A stretch of DNA of 64,000 nucleotides from Rattus norvegicus (taxonomy: Eukaryota > Chordata > Mammalia > Rodentia > Muridae). The notes below the pieces were generated by a model. That model did not search any database. It saw only the letters and a program-made list of their open reading frames with translations, and had not been told where the DNA came from. Shown here piece after piece: positions 22,649-33,991 of the stretch (position 1 is the stretch's first letter; each line of letters opens with the position of its first letter). The position numbers were made by a program, and so were the translations under genes. The stretch spans positions 49,041,357 through 49,105,356 of the forward strand of contig NC_086029.1 of the NCBI RefSeq assembly GCF_036323735.1, in the 5' to 3' direction.

Positions 22649-22745
22649 TTTTTTTTTTGGTTCTTTTTTTTGGAGCTGGGGACTGAACCCAGGGCCTTGC
22701 TCTTCCTAGGTAAGCGCTCTACCACTGAGCTAAATCCCCAGCCCC
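22649..22745 (-). mobile_element. ID SINE with 9-bp target-site duplication
   Basis: An antisense ID (poly(T) left, GAGCTAAATCCCCAGCCCC right) with CTTCCTAGGTAAGCG, the later rat subfamily signature. AAGAATTTT flanks it at 22640-22648 and 22746-22754. Confidence 0.93.
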
Positions 22746-22754
22746 AAGAATTTT

Positions 22755-23514
22755 AATAAATATTTCAGGCATGTTGAAAAGCCTGACAAGAGAGTAGCAG
22801 ACAAGCTCTGTGTGTGTGCGCTTGTGTGTGAGCATGCCTGTGTGTGAGCATGCCCGTGTGTGACAAAGTGTCACTTTGGTAGTGCCTGTTTGTCACTTAT
22901 GAGGCGAGAATGTGACCAGGTGAGCTGGTCATATGGCATTACCCTTTAGGTCTCTTCGCACCTCTTGTGTTTTCTCACTGGATTCTTCCCCATCCTGCGT
23001 GTGGGTGTTCATAACCCTACATCTCTCACTTGCTGCCATTACGCTTTTGATGGTCACTGGGCTTGAGGCACAGTGATAACTTTGTGCATTCTCTTTGCTA
23101 TTTCTGGATCTTTAGTTGTTTTACATTTTCATATAAAATGCCGTGGTAGGCATTCCTGGTCAGTCGTCTCTTGCACACCTGTGTAATTTTCTGTAGATTA
23201 AGGACCCATCTATATTAGCATAACTGACTTTGGGGACAAGTGCGTCTCCATTGGTCCTAGATCTCGAAGGATGCTACTTAGGATTGGTGGTGCTCTAAAT
23301 CTCACTCTCAACAACCACATGGTTCAGTAACTCAGTGCCTGTTCCCCCTCAGCTTCAGCAACACGTAGGACGGTTAGACCTTTGCATCTGTACTAACAGA
23401 AAGATTAGGAACTCAGTCTCCTTGCGTTCAGAGCATTTAGCTGATTCTAGCACAGCTGGTCATGTTTTTCCACTTACATACAAGTGTCTTGTTTGTCTGT
23501 CAACCTCCTCTGTC
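22755..23514. other. Intronic stretch, mostly unassigned
   Basis: A short TGTGTGAGCATGCC repeat occurs at 22810-22860; otherwise nothing is recognised. Confidence 0.5.
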
Positions 23515-24236
23515 GACTGATCTATCCATCTTCCATCTGTCCCTGTGTTTATCATCTATATTTTCTTGTATATCATCTACCCATCTACCGTCTATGATTG
23601 ATCACTGGTCTGTCATCCATTCATCTATCATCTATGGATCTATCATCTATGATTGATCACCTGTCTATTTTCTATTCATAATATATATCATGAATCTATC
23701 ATTTAATGTCTATCTAGTATATCAATTATTTATCAATCAGTTTGGATAGCTATCACTTATTCATCTATCACCTATCATGCATCTGTCATCTATATATGTC
23801 ATTATTCTATTATCTACTATTTACAATCTATATAACTTAACCTATCTTTTATTGTATATCTTTTTGTTATAGCTATTAATAATCTGTCATCATAATCATG
23901 ATATAATTTCTCCATTACCTACCATTTACCTATTGATAATCTATCATCTATTATTTCTCATCTCTTGTCTATCTGTGTCTATCATCTATCAATCATCTAT
24001 TTCTTATCTATTACTGTATCTATCATCTATTATCTATTTGTCACCTACATATCATCTATCACTCTCACCCACCTATCATTTATCTATCATCTATGTATCT
24101 ATTTCCTATCACCTATCATCTGTTTATATATCTATCATCTACTTATCTAATATCTATCTACATCACCATCATCATTATCATTATCATCTATCTATCATCA
24201 TTGATCTATCTATTAATCGATCATCTACCTACCTAT
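23515..24236. repeat. Long degenerate (TATC)n array
   Basis: About 720 bp dominated by TATC, ATCT and CATCTAT units with much substitution and some cleaner runs. This is an old, large tetranucleotide array. Confidence 0.9.
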
Positions 24237-24237
24237 G

Positions 24238-24510
24238 CTTCTTTTTTCATTATGACCAAATACCTAATAAGACAGAAGCAACTTGAGAGGAAGGATTGAT
24301 CTGAGGTCACAGTCTAGAAGGTAGAATCCATCACAGCAGGGTAGGCATGGAGTCAGAACCAACTGATTTCTGTGGCAACAGGAACATGAGGTGAATAGTT
24401 AAATCACACCAGCCAGGAAGTGCAGAGCTTAGGCAAGAAGGAGGCCAGGCTACCATTCTTAAAGGCCTGCCCAACCTTCTCCAGCCGTGCGTGCACACCC
24501 AAGGGTCCAT
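24238..24510 (-). mobile_element. MaLR-like LTR fragment
   Basis: Antisense order: ATTATGACCAAATACCTAAT, GAAGCAACTTGAGAGGAAGG, then ACATGAGGTGAATAG. It matches the poly(A)-side half of MaLR LTRs. Confidence 0.5.
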
Positions 24511-25654
24511 CGTCTCCCCCAAACAGGGTTAGAAGTTGATGAGTAAGCATTTATCCTCAAAATCCCACGGGGACGTATTTCATGTTGAAATTATGGAAGT
24601 CTGTCTGTCTGCCTACCGCTTGGGATTCCTCTGTGAGTGACCTGTTTGTATCTTTTGTTTATTTTTCTTTTTGAATGTCTTTTGTTATTGGTGGCAGAAG
24701 CTCATTAGAGCCTTCATTCATGCTGGGAGCATTTCTTTCTGGTCTGGGGCTTGTATGATCACATTTTATCTAACCACAGCTTTTATTTTTTAATAATTTG
24801 ATCAAATTTGTCAAGTCTGTGTCCATGGTTTGTGTTCTGGCTTAAGAGCATCTTTCCACGCTATTTTTTTTTTTTGAAGACAATCACATTATTTTTCCTA
24901 TAAAAGTTGTAAGGTTGTAAAAGTTTTGAAGTTTGGGTAACTTTCCCTACATGAGAAAACCATTTGGGTTTTAACGTGCCTGGAGTTTGGTTTGGATCGT
25001 TTGTGAGCTCAGAACTCAGGTGTGGCTATTGATGTGAATAGCCAGCACCCTCAGGTGTGACTGTTTTCCTAGTGATGGGCACCACTTCCTTATAAATGTG
25101 CAAATCTGTTTCTAACTTGTTTATTCTCTTTTTATTGATTACCTTGGTTATGTAAGCAGTAGAAACTTGTGGAGGCCAAGTAAGTCTTAGGTCAAAGTCC
25201 CAGGATAGCTGGCTTCTTGTGAAGTATCTCTCTCTTTCAGACTTCCACTTTCTATAACTGTAAGGGGTCTGATATTTCTTCTTCTAATAACTTAATTGAA
25301 TTAGGGCCCCGTGCTGGGGTCTCGTCATCTAATCTCCAAAGGTTCTGCCATCTTGGGGTCAGAACTCCAATATGAATTTTGGGGAGGCACCACTTAGCTC
25401 TTAGTATTAGCCTCTTTGCCTGTACCTCAGCTATGTGCTGAGTTAATGAGTGGCTGAGAAGATTCGCAGGCACCAAGCTTCCCTCTGGTTTTCTTTGTAA
25501 TGTGCTGACCTATTTTCGTCCACATGCATTTCAAGTAAACTTGTAAAGTTTGAGTTAAACAATTTTGTCGATTTTCAGGATTGTTGTTCTGTCATAATGT
25601 AATTTGTTGATTTCAGCAAATACAACGTTGATGGTGATGACGACGGTGATGATG
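24511..25654. other. AT-rich intronic stretch
   Basis: Mostly unassigned. 24770-24980 is T-rich and could be an old L1 fragment, but I cannot show this. Confidence 0.4.
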
Positions 25655-25765
25655 TTGTTGTTGTCTTGCTACATAGTTGGGGCTGGCCTCAAACTTTAGA
25701 TTCTTCTCTCCTAGTTTCCTTAGTGTTGGGATTATAGTCATGCACCACAACACTGGTTCAACATT
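25655..25765 (-). mobile_element. B1 SINE, diverged
   Basis: Antisense order TTGCTACATAGTTGGGGCTG, GGCCTCAAACTTTAGA, then AGTGTTGGGATTATAGTCAT. Confidence 0.75.
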
Positions 25766-25928
25766 AATATTCAGACCATTTACATTTTGCAGTGTTCTTG
25801 CTAATAACATTCTGACCTGGAATCACAGCCAGAACCCCATGTTGTTCTTGGTTAGCATGTCCCTTCCCATATTTGCTCTGTAAGTGTCTTAGTCTTTGTC
25901 CCTCTTGGGTTTAACATATTGGGAAAGG

Positions 25929-26105
25929 TGCTCAGTGGTTAAGAGCACTGACTGCTCTTCCAGAGGTCCCGAGTTCAATTCCCAGCAACCACATGGTGGC
26001 TCACAACCATCTGCAGTGGGATCTGATGCCCTCGTCTGGTGGTGTCTGAAGACAGCTGTAGTGTTCTCATATATATAAAATAAATAGATAAAATCTTTAA
26101 AAACA
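25929..26105 (+). mobile_element. B2 SINE with 13-bp target-site duplication
   Basis: A sense B2 that starts a few bases inside the tRNA-like head (GCTCAGTGGTTAAGAGCACT) and runs through ACCACATGGTGGCTCACAAC to an AT-rich tail. ATATTGGGAAAGG flanks it at 25916-25928 and 26106-26118, so it is a complete event with a 5' truncation of about 14 bp. Confidence 0.95.
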
Positions 26106-26294
26106 ATATTGGGAAAGGCCAGGACAACGGTTTCCTAGAGTATCTTTCAATTGGAGTTTGCCTGGCATTTCTTATCATTAGGGTAAAGTTTTGAATGCTT
26201 ATTAATAATACTGTAAAGGCTTAATAACCTAGCTGTATTCATGTTGGTATTAACGCTCATATGTAGCATGTCTTTAAATGTAAAAAAAATACAT

Positions 26295-26497
26295 GTTTAC
26301 TATTTTTTATTTCTCTGTGTGTCTTTGTGTGTGCGGTGTGTATACACAACTGTGGGGGCCAGAAGAGGGCATCAGATCCCTCAGAGAAGGAGTTAAAGGC
26401 AGTAGTGAGCTACTTGACATGGGAAGAAATGGGATCCAAACTTGAGTCCTCTGAAAGAGTAGAAAGTGTTCTCAACCACTGGGCCTCTCTCCAGCTC
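26295..26497 (-). mobile_element. B3-type SINE
   Basis: An antisense body with GGGGGCCAGAAGAGGGCATC and TCTCAACCACTGGGCCTCTC, a diverged tRNA-like head. Confidence 0.8.
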
Positions 26498-26929
26498 CTA
26501 TCTTGACTGTTTGAATGCAGCCAGTTAAATATTAGCTGTTTTGGTTATAAATAAAAAGAGGAGGATACAGCATGGGGTTAGCATGGACACATGACTTTCC
26601 TGACCGATGAAAAGGGAAGTGAATTGATCTGTGCTAAGATATTTCACGTGGGCGTTTGATTTTCCCAGCTGTCCTTGTTCTGTTGGCATAATCACATGCA
26701 GATAGGAATATGCTGTAAAGTCACAATAGTACAAAGTGATAAACCAGCATATGAAAGTCAGTTGCTCTCAAGAGCAGCCTGGTCACCTCAGGGATAGGTC
26801 TCAAAGATTTGAGAATTGCTTCTGAGACAAGCTAGCCTAGTCAGTCTGAGGTCATAACCACATTGACTGAAAACAAACGCAGGCTCTCCTCTTTCACTTC
26901 TTTTATTCCTTATTCTTTTTTTTCTGTTC

Positions 26930-27150
26930 TTATTGCATTGGCTGTGGCCAGCCAGTAAGGTGTGTTTAATGGAGGCGGCCATGATGGGCATTCTTGTCTT
27001 GGTCCTGACCTTGACGGCAATGATTTTAAGTTTCACTCTGAAGTGTAGTGTCCACATTAAGTATCTTATGGTTACTTTTTGTCAAATGAAGAAGTTTCCT
27101 TTTTAAAATGATGGATTAGTGCTTAATCTTGACTCATTTCTGATGTATCC
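26930..27150 (-). mobile_element. L1 ORF2 fragment, old
   Basis: It contains GGGCATTCTTGTCTTGGTCC and TGACCTTGACGGCAATGA, the antisense of a conserved reverse-transcriptase segment of L1 ORF2, then GAAGAAGTTTCCTTTT. It is too diverged for subfamily assignment. Confidence 0.65.
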
Positions 27151-27214
27151 TTTCCAACAATATTGTGCTCCCCGGCCCCCAATATTGTGACATGGTGTAC
27201 ATGCTTCTTTTTCT

Positions 27215-27530
27215 GTGTCTGTTAATAACATACTTGGACAAAGCAGCTTAAGGGAGAAAGGGCCTAGTCTTGTTCACAGTTCATGGATGCAGCCCATCAC
27301 CGTGGGGGAATCAGAGTAGTTGGTTACATTGTGTCTGTTGTCAAAAGAAGAAAGCAGTAAAAGCACGCTTGCTAATTCTCCATCTTTTTCTGTCCAGGGA
27401 ATAGGGCCACCCATGGTAAGTGGGTCTTCCCACTTCAGTTAACATAACCAAGATAATCCCATCCCTAGGCCCATCTCTGGGTGACCCCAGATTCTGTCAG
27501 GCTAACCCACACTCACACATGGTGGTGTTT
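27215..27530 (-). mobile_element. MaLR-like LTR
   Basis: Antisense order: ATACTTGGACAAAGCAGCTT, CATGGATGCAGCCCATC, TTAACATAACCAAGATAATC, then GTCAGGCTAACCCACAC. It resembles 11860-12600. Confidence 0.55.
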
Positions 27531-27617
27531 AGGGATGTTGCTTTTGTGGTTACAGTTTGCTTTTCTTTCCTTATCCTTGGCTGCAGTTGAGTTCTTGTTT
27601 AGTTTCCTTTTGTTTGT

Positions 27618-27752
27618 TTTTTAAAGACAGGGTTTCATGTAGCCCAGGCTGGCCCCCAAATAGAAAGGTTGATTTTGAACCTCTAATTGTCTTTCTTCTA
27701 CCTCCTGAATATGGGATTATTGGTGTGTGCCACCATACCTAGCTATTCTGTT
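27618..27752 (-). mobile_element. B1 SINE
   Basis: Antisense order: AAGACAGGGTTTCATGTAGC, ATGGGATTATTGGTGTGTGC, then ACCATACCTAGCTA. Confidence 0.85.
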
Positions 27753-27824
27753 TCTTTGAATATATAACACTAATTATTATACAATATTTTAGCCCCAGTT
27801 ATATCCACGTGAAACAGGAATCTT

Positions 27825-27920
27825 TTTTTTTTTTTTTCTTTTTTTTCGGAGCTGGGGACTGAACCCAGGGCCTTGCGCTCGCTAGGCAAGCGCTCTTCCG
27901 CTGAGCTAAATCCCCAACCC
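27825..27920 (-). mobile_element. ID SINE, offset target-site duplication
   Basis: An antisense ID with poly(T) at about 27825-27846 and GCTCGCTAGGCAAGCGC, a BC1-like arm. The repeat ATTATACAATATTTTA occurs directly at its right edge (27921-27936) and again at 27776-27791. That leaves 33 bp of non-ID sequence (27792-27824) between the A tail and the left copy. Confidence 0.93.
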
Positions 27921-27936
27921 ATTATACAATATTTTA

Positions 27937-28180
27937 TATTTATTATATATCAGAATATATTTCAATGCATGGTACATGATATAATAAATATAACATATAT
28001 ATTATACATCAAACATTATATATGATATACTACACATTATATTGTATCATATGTATTTACTATATAAGTAATATATAATATTAATAAAATCAATAATGTA
28101 TATTGTATATAATATATATCAGACAATATATTCTAAGGGATATTTTATATATATATGTATATATATATAAAATGAAGGCA
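27937..28180. repeat. AT-rich low-complexity DNA with palindrome
   Basis: Dense TATA/ATAT sequence ending in a 15-bp perfect inverted repeat with a 2-bp centre at 28142-28173. Confidence 0.85.
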
Positions 28181-28559
28181 GGCTGACTTTTTATTACAGA
28201 CTTATTGTCTAATTGCTTTTTGTTTATCCATGTTCTGTTTCTTGTAAAGCAAACTTTACAGGTTTATGATTTGCTATAAATAATTTCAGATTCAGAATTT
28301 ATTGACAGAATTAATAATAGTATTCTCATGGAAGCAATTTAAAAAATTTTCTCTACAGTTATAGATATTTTCCATAGACACTTTCCTGACCTTCCTTTAT
28401 ACCTCCCTTCTGAAGATATTACTTAAACTTATATATTGTTCATTTTCCCAAGTCTGATCATTTTATTTTAAATAGTCCTTTTAATTATATTTTTTAATAG
28501 TTATATATTTTTAATAGTCTTAAAATTTTTGACTTCATAGGGCTTTGCTGTTGTTGTTG

Positions 28560-28738
28560 TTATTTTTACTTTATGTGCACTGGTGTTTTGTCTCCATGTG
28601 TGTCTGTCTGAGGGTGTGGGATCTCCTGGAACTGGAGTTAAAGACAGTTTGAGTTGCCATGTGGGTGCTGGGAATTAAACCTGGGTCCTCTGGAAGAACA
28701 TCCAGTGCTCTTAACCTCTGAGTCATTCCTTCATTCCC
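28560..28738 (-). mobile_element. B3-type SINE
   Basis: An antisense body with GTGCACTGGTGTTTTGTCTC and GGAACTGGAGTTAAAGACAG; the head is diverged (CTCTGAGTCATTCC). Confidence 0.85.
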
Positions 28739-29644
28739 TTAAATAAATTATCTTAATTCATTTAATATACATTCTCTGAGGAATTGGAGAGAACAGATTA
28801 TCATGCATTTCCTCTTTGTCACATTTTCTTTAGCTTCATTTTCCACTTTTTTTGTCTCCTGCTGGATATTTTCCACACTCTCTGCTTTTTCCTGCCTCTT
28901 CTGTTGTCTGATGGAGAAACAGTGTTTCCATCTGTTTGATGTTCGTCCTGGATTCCAAGCCTCTGTTTTAGCTACATATAACACAAGATTTGGTGTTCAC
29001 TTTAATCCTTAAGAGACCCCCTTGCCTTATCTTTAATTGCCAAGAGTTTGGTAAATGTGAAAACGTAGTCATTTCAGTGGATATAAACTGAACGTAATCA
29101 CATATTTGATCAAGTGCTATGCTTTTCTTTGGCATTTTAAGTGGAGGTTAGTTCTACTTGCTTAGTGTTAATTTGATGCTATCCTTCTGTCAGAGGACTA
29201 AGATTCTGCATCTGTGACTTCCGTCAGACACAATCAGCGGTTACATACACTGAGCAGAAGAAGTTATGGGATGGAGAGGTAGCATGACTGTGGGAGAGAG
29301 GAATCAAAGAGTTGACTATGTGCCGCCTTTTGGTGGAAGCTTCAAGGCTGTTCTGCTTCCCAGGAAGGGCAGAGGTGTCTGAGATGAGGTGGAGCTGATC
29401 CCCAAACAGTGACCACCCGGAACTCTAGGTACAAAAGAGGCTGAGATACATTTTATAGCCAGCTCATTATGACAGACTCACCCCAAACAACCTTTAGCCA
29501 TCTTTAGCCATTATCCAATTAAATGTAGACGTTAGTATAAAGTTCATTATAAGCCTCTAGGAAAAGGGAAAACAATAGCTGGTGAGCCCCTGTAGTGTGC
29601 TGGGAAGCTTTCTTAGAGGCATTGTTGTTTTTGATGTAATTTAT

Positions 29645-29651
<7 letters not shown>
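28739..29651. other. Intronic stretch without recognised features
   Basis: About 900 bp without a recognised repeat or exon. Confidence 0.5.
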
Positions 29652-29675
<24 letters not shown>

Positions 29676-29752
29676 CAGAGCTGGGGACCAAACCCAGGGC
29701 CTTGTACTTGCTAGGCAAGCGCTCTACCACTGAGCTAAATCCCCAAACCCCT
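29652..29752 (-). mobile_element. ID SINE
   Basis: An antisense ID with poly(T) left and a GGGGACCAAACCCAGGG to GAGCTAAATCCCCAAACCCC body (TTGCTAGGCAAGCGC arm). I see no clear target-site duplication. Confidence 0.93.
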
Positions 29753-29854
29753 GGTTTTTTTTTTTTAATTGTTGACCTTGACAATCTGGCAAGGTCACAA
29801 AGGCCAGAAAAGCTCAAGGGTGTCTCGTCTGTGTTCTTTGCTGCTGCTGTTTTG

Positions 29855-30003
29855 CTTTTTTTTAAAGTCAGGGTCTCACTTTGTAGTCCAGACTGGCTTG
29901 GAAGTCATTACTGTGAATTCTCTGCTGGTCTCAGATCTGTGCTACCCGTTGTGCCTCAACCTCCTGAATGCTGCGCTTGCAGGTGGGAACCACCAGACCC
30001 TAG
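29855..30003 (-). mobile_element. B1 SINE
   Basis: Antisense order: AAAGTCAGGGTCTCACTTTG, then AATGCTGCGCTTGCAGGTGG. Confidence 0.8.
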
Positions 30004-30029
30004 CTCCTGCCAGCGTCTTAAAGAGTCTG

Positions 30030-30250
30030 AAAGCTGGGCTAGTGAACTGGCTTGAAGAATTGAATGCACTTGCCAAAATACAAGCTCAGTGACCTGATTT
30101 CGATCTCTGGAATCCGAGTAAAGGTCATAGGGAAGTCCGCAAAAACGATCCTCCCACGTACGTCCACATCACACACATACACTAGTAATAATGGTAACTC
30201 GACATCCTTTTCTAGCCTCTGCAGGCCCCAGTCATGCTTGTGGTGCACAG

Positions 30251-30304
<54 letters not shown>
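30030..30304 (+). mobile_element. tRNA-derived SINE ending in (CA)n
   Basis: GGGCTAGTGAACTGGCTTGA starts a diverged tRNA-like head and ACCTGATTTCGATCTCTGG looks like its B box region. The element ends in TGTGGTGCACAGATACA and a pure CA run (30253-30304). Confidence 0.6.
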
Positions 30305-30306
<2 letters not shown>

Positions 30307-30840
30307 GAGTAAAATGAAATTCAACAAACTAACAGCAGCAGAAACATCAAGAGGGGAGACCTCAAACACCTGAATTCTGAACCCAAATGTGGAAACTGTG
30401 GTTTCTGTCTCTTAGTGATACCAGGGACTTTCCAGAGTCAGTCAGGGAGGGGTATAGGGTCAGAGTTAAGAGGCTTTCAGTGTTTGCTTTAACCTTCCAC
30501 AGCCCAGGGGGCATCTCTACCTTCTCTATCCATCCATGTCTGGAACCCACGGTGCTGAGGACCTTGACTACTGATTTGTAAAATGTGTGGTAGCCACATT
30601 CGTCTCTCGGTGCATCTAGTGAGTGTCAGACATTGCTTTGCCCAGCCTTCTGGCACAATTAGGGGACCCTAGAATTTCATAGCTGAGCACTATGCTGTGC
30701 AGAGCCAGACTTGAGCAGACTGTGTGTGTGTGTGGATAGGGGTTCTGATGTGGTGGTGTTACTATAGCCACTCTGTGGGCCCCTGAGCTGTTCTGTAGCC
30801 CCTTTCTGGTCATCTGTGGCAAATCTGTTAGATACTCATC
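30305..30840. other. Intronic stretch without recognised features
   Basis: Nothing nameable apart from a short TG run at 30719-30733. Confidence 0.5.
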
Positions 30841-30844
30841 ATTG

Positions 30845-31188
30845 CTTTTGCTCTTTCTCTAGATCTTTCGCTCTCCCTCTCATTCTTTCTCTCACTTCTG
30901 CTATCGCTCTGGCTCTGGTTCTCCCTTTCACTCTCCCTCTTGTTCCTTTCCCTTCCTTCCTTCCTTCCTCCCTCTTCCTTCTTCCTCCCTCCCTTCTCCC
31001 TTCCTCCCTTTCTCCCCTCCCTCCCTCTTCTTCCCCTCTCTTCTTTCTTCCCTCCTTCCCTCCTCCCTCCCACTCTCCCTCCTTCTCCCTCCCTCTTCCC
31101 TCCCTCTTCTTCCTGCCTCCCCTTCCTCCTCCTTCCCTCCTCTTCCTCCTCCCTCCCCACTTTCCTCCCTCCCTCCTTCTACTGTCTA
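30845..31188. repeat. Polypyrimidine tract (CCTT/CTCC)n
   Basis: About 340 bp of nearly uninterrupted pyrimidines on the + strand from about 30935, preceded by CTCTTTCTCTAG-type sequence. All long open frames here (Ser/Leu/Pro-rich or Glu/Arg/Gly-rich) are translations of the tract. Confidence 0.93.
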
Positions 31189-31258
31189 GTGATGCTGATT
31201 TCAAACTCAAGTTCTTCTTTTCCTGGTCTCCTAGTGCTGGGATTGTACTCCATTCCTA
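31185..31258 (-). mobile_element. B1 SINE fragment
   Basis: It contains ATGCTGATTTCAAACTCAAG and CCTAGTGCTGGGATTGTACT. The pyrimidine tract occupies its A-tail-proximal side. Confidence 0.6.
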
Positions 31259-31499
31259 GGATCAATTTTATTTCTTTCTAAGTAGTTAGAAGTTTTGATC
31301 TTTATGAGGTTTTCTGTTAATTGCTGCCTTGTGGGCAGGATGACAGTCTACCTCTTAAATTTGATGTGGTTTTGCTGACGTGTGGAGATATACACAAAAA
31401 CAATGATGTTGGTTTAAGCTGAAGGCAGCTAGAATCTGGAAGTAGTGCTCAAAACGCACTAATTTTAGCATAAAATTAAGATTTTTATTTCCTCAATTG

Positions 31500-31690
31500 T
31501 TTTTTGCATGTGTGTGTTGTGTGTTTGTGTATATGTGTTGTGTTTTTGCATGTGTATGTGTGTCATGTGTGTGTTGTGTTTTTGCATGTGTATGTGTGTC
31601 ATGTGTGTGTTGTGTTTTTGCATGTGTATGTGTGTTGTGTGTGTTACGCTTTTACATCCATATGTGTTGTGTGTGTTGTGTGTTCACATG
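31500..31690. repeat. TG-rich array with 36-bp unit
   Basis: TTTTTGCATGTGTATG starts at 31543, 31579 and 31615, giving three nearly identical 36-bp units within a looser TG-rich region. Confidence 0.9.
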
Positions 31691-31739
31691 TGGGTGGGTG
31701 CGTATGGAGAACAGAGGTTGATATTGGCTGTTTGCCTCA

Positions 31740-32035
31740 ATTACTCTCTATTTTATTTTACTGGGGTGGGGTCTCTTGTTGATCTTGGAGCTCAAGAATT
31801 TGACCACTCTTTCAGAGGACCCAGGTTTAATTCCTTGATTCACAATCATTTATAACTTCAGTTCTAGGGGATCCACTGCCCTCTAGGTAGTTAAGGATCC
31901 CCAGTCTCCGCCTCTCTGGTGTTGGGATGATAGGTGAGCCACCATGCCCACCCAGCTTTTGTGAAGGTACTAGAGATCTGAATTCTGGTCATTAAACTTC
32001 TTCAGCAAGGTCTTCATCCATTGAACCACCCCCCC
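31740..32035 (-). mobile_element. RSINE1/B4-type SINE
   Basis: Antisense order: GGGGTCTCTTGTTGATCTTG, GGTGTTGGGATGATAGG, GCCACCATGCCCACCCAG, then GTCTTCATCCATTGAACCAC as the tRNA-like head. A B3-like piece may be inserted at 31800-31890. Confidence 0.55.
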
Positions 32036-32668
32036 TACTTCCTCAATCAACTGGTTTGTAAACAAGTAGAATATATATTATCAGTAAAATCAGTAGACAA
32101 AATTACAACTTTGTATTTTCATGGGGGAAACAGTCTCAATTTGTTCTGTATCAGCCAGAACAGCAAGCCAGACACCTGTGGAGACACATGAGGCCTCTTT
32201 CTACCAAACGGGAGGAATTTCTAACAAACCTATCAATGTTTAACAATTTTAACAAGGTTGTAAAATGAGTTGCATGTTAGCTGTGAATCATTTCACAGTA
32301 AAATCTGTAGATTTCCTGGCAAAGTCATCTCCAGAGCAAGATGTGTGTTTGCAGCCAGACTTGGAGTGAGGTGGATGTGAGAAGCTAAAATCAGATTCAA
32401 TAGAAATCCAGAAGCTGGAGGGGGCAGCCTCAGAGTCAGAGTTCTGTGTTAACCCTCTTTGACAAGTGTTCTGTGCCATCCAACTCTGAGGGCTAAGATA
32501 GACACCAACACAGCAGTGATCTTCCTGTGGGTAGAACTCCATCTCAGGCTGCTGTGGCTCATGTCACTAAGAAAGCATGAGAGAGTGTGCCCACAGAAAC
32601 TCAGACTACAATGTACAAGCTGTGCTATCTTTCCCAAGCACAAAGATGGCCTCTGGAAAATGGCTACC

Positions 32669-32673
<5 letters not shown>
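32036..32673. other. Intronic stretch without recognised features
   Basis: No repeat or exon is recognised. It ends at a long poly(T). Confidence 0.45.

Positions 32674-32715
<42 letters not shown>
32674..32715. repeat. (T)42 homopolymer
   Basis: An uninterrupted run of 42 T. It is not attached to any SINE head I recognise, so it could be the tail of a minus-strand retroposed sequence lying at its right. Confidence 0.95.
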
Positions 32716-32716
<1 letters not shown>

Positions 32717-33204
32717 TGAAAAGGCCCAGGGATGGATTGCTAGGCTCAGGGGAATTGTTGTCTTGGTTTATCAGAGGGTGGATGTAGTAGAATGCTGTCC
32801 CATCCACTGGACTCCACAAGGATTTGCTTTGACCATGGTTCTTGTGCTTTGGTCCCATGGTAATGAGGACCTTGAAAGCAGAGATGATTCAACAGTGTTT
32901 GCCAACACTGTGATTAGGGAGTCCCAGGTTGAAGGGAAAGGTTGGTTTAAAAGGGTGACTGTGTTATGCCATGCCACTGATTTCCATGGCTTCTGTTGAA
33001 ACCGGTTCATGCTAGTTAATAGGCTATTGCTATGGGGTACCTTGGTAAGTCTTGGACTGTGATTGTGGCATGAATATTTGTGATCAACACAGAATCCATG
33101 TACAGCTATAATTTCAAAATATGTTTCTAGAATGGTCTATTATAGTTTACCTTCTTAAATGGCCTACAGAGACATGGCTAAGGCTTCCATTTTAACTTTT
33201 CAGC
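32716..33204. other. Possible retroposed sequence beside poly(T)
   Basis: If the poly(T) is a reverse-complement A tail, the sequence to its right would be a minus-strand processed transcript. I do not recognise the source, and I find neither an AATAAA near the tail nor a target-site duplication. Confidence 0.2.
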
Positions 33205-33280
33205 AATCCCCATCTTTTTATTCAATGCCTTGTGCATACTAGATAAATGCTTTACCACCAAGCCGTACCTGGTCATTGCA
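33205..33280 (-). mobile_element. Old ID/B4 SINE head
   Basis: It reads CAATGCCTTGTGCATACTAG, then AAATGCTTTACCACCAAGCC, a diverged antisense ID. Confidence 0.55.
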
Positions 33281-33659
33281 TTCTCGTACATGAATTAGGA
33301 ACCTTGTGGGGACCCTGTTCTGTTTTTGTTTTTCATGTTATGACACTAGACATGCTGTTTGCAGAGAATAAAGTGTATAATTCTGAAATTAAGCTTCAAA
33401 GCGTGCAGCGTCTTTGTTTTAAGGCAGTAGCTACTCATGTGTGCAAAGTTCATCTTAGTTTTAAAATCCCTTCCAATATGTTTGCTTTATTCAGTAAATG
33501 CATTCTTATAATCTGATATATAATCTTTCTTACTTTAATCTTGAAGACACACAGGCTCAAGGTTTTAAGAAACCTGATTAAAGTCACAGTAAGGGCACTG
33601 TGGCTGGAGGAGCCTCAGATAAACTCTCTCCTAACATGATTAATAAGACAAAGGGCTGT
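33281..33659. other. Intronic stretch without recognised features
   Basis: No repeat family or exon is recognised. Confidence 0.5.
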
Positions 33660-33928
33660 CTTTGTTACTTTTCTATTGCCATGAAGAGGTACCATGACCA
33701 GAGCATTTAATTGAGGGCTTGCTTATAGTTTCAAAGGTGAGTTCATGACCATTATGGTGAGGGAGCATGGCAGTAGGCAGGCAGGCATGGTGCAGTAGCT
33801 GTGAGATTATATCTTATTCTCAAGTTGGAGGTAGAGAGAGATAGAAATAGAGATGGATGGATGGATGGATAGAAAGAGAGGGGGGGAGGGAGGGAGGAAG
33901 AGAGAGAGAGAGAGAGGGAGAGAGGGAG

Positions 33929-33991
<63 letters not shown>

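Noticed and set aside
30816..31281. Ser/Leu/Pro-rich and Glu/Arg/Gly-rich frames.
   Set aside because: They are products of the polypyrimidine tract.
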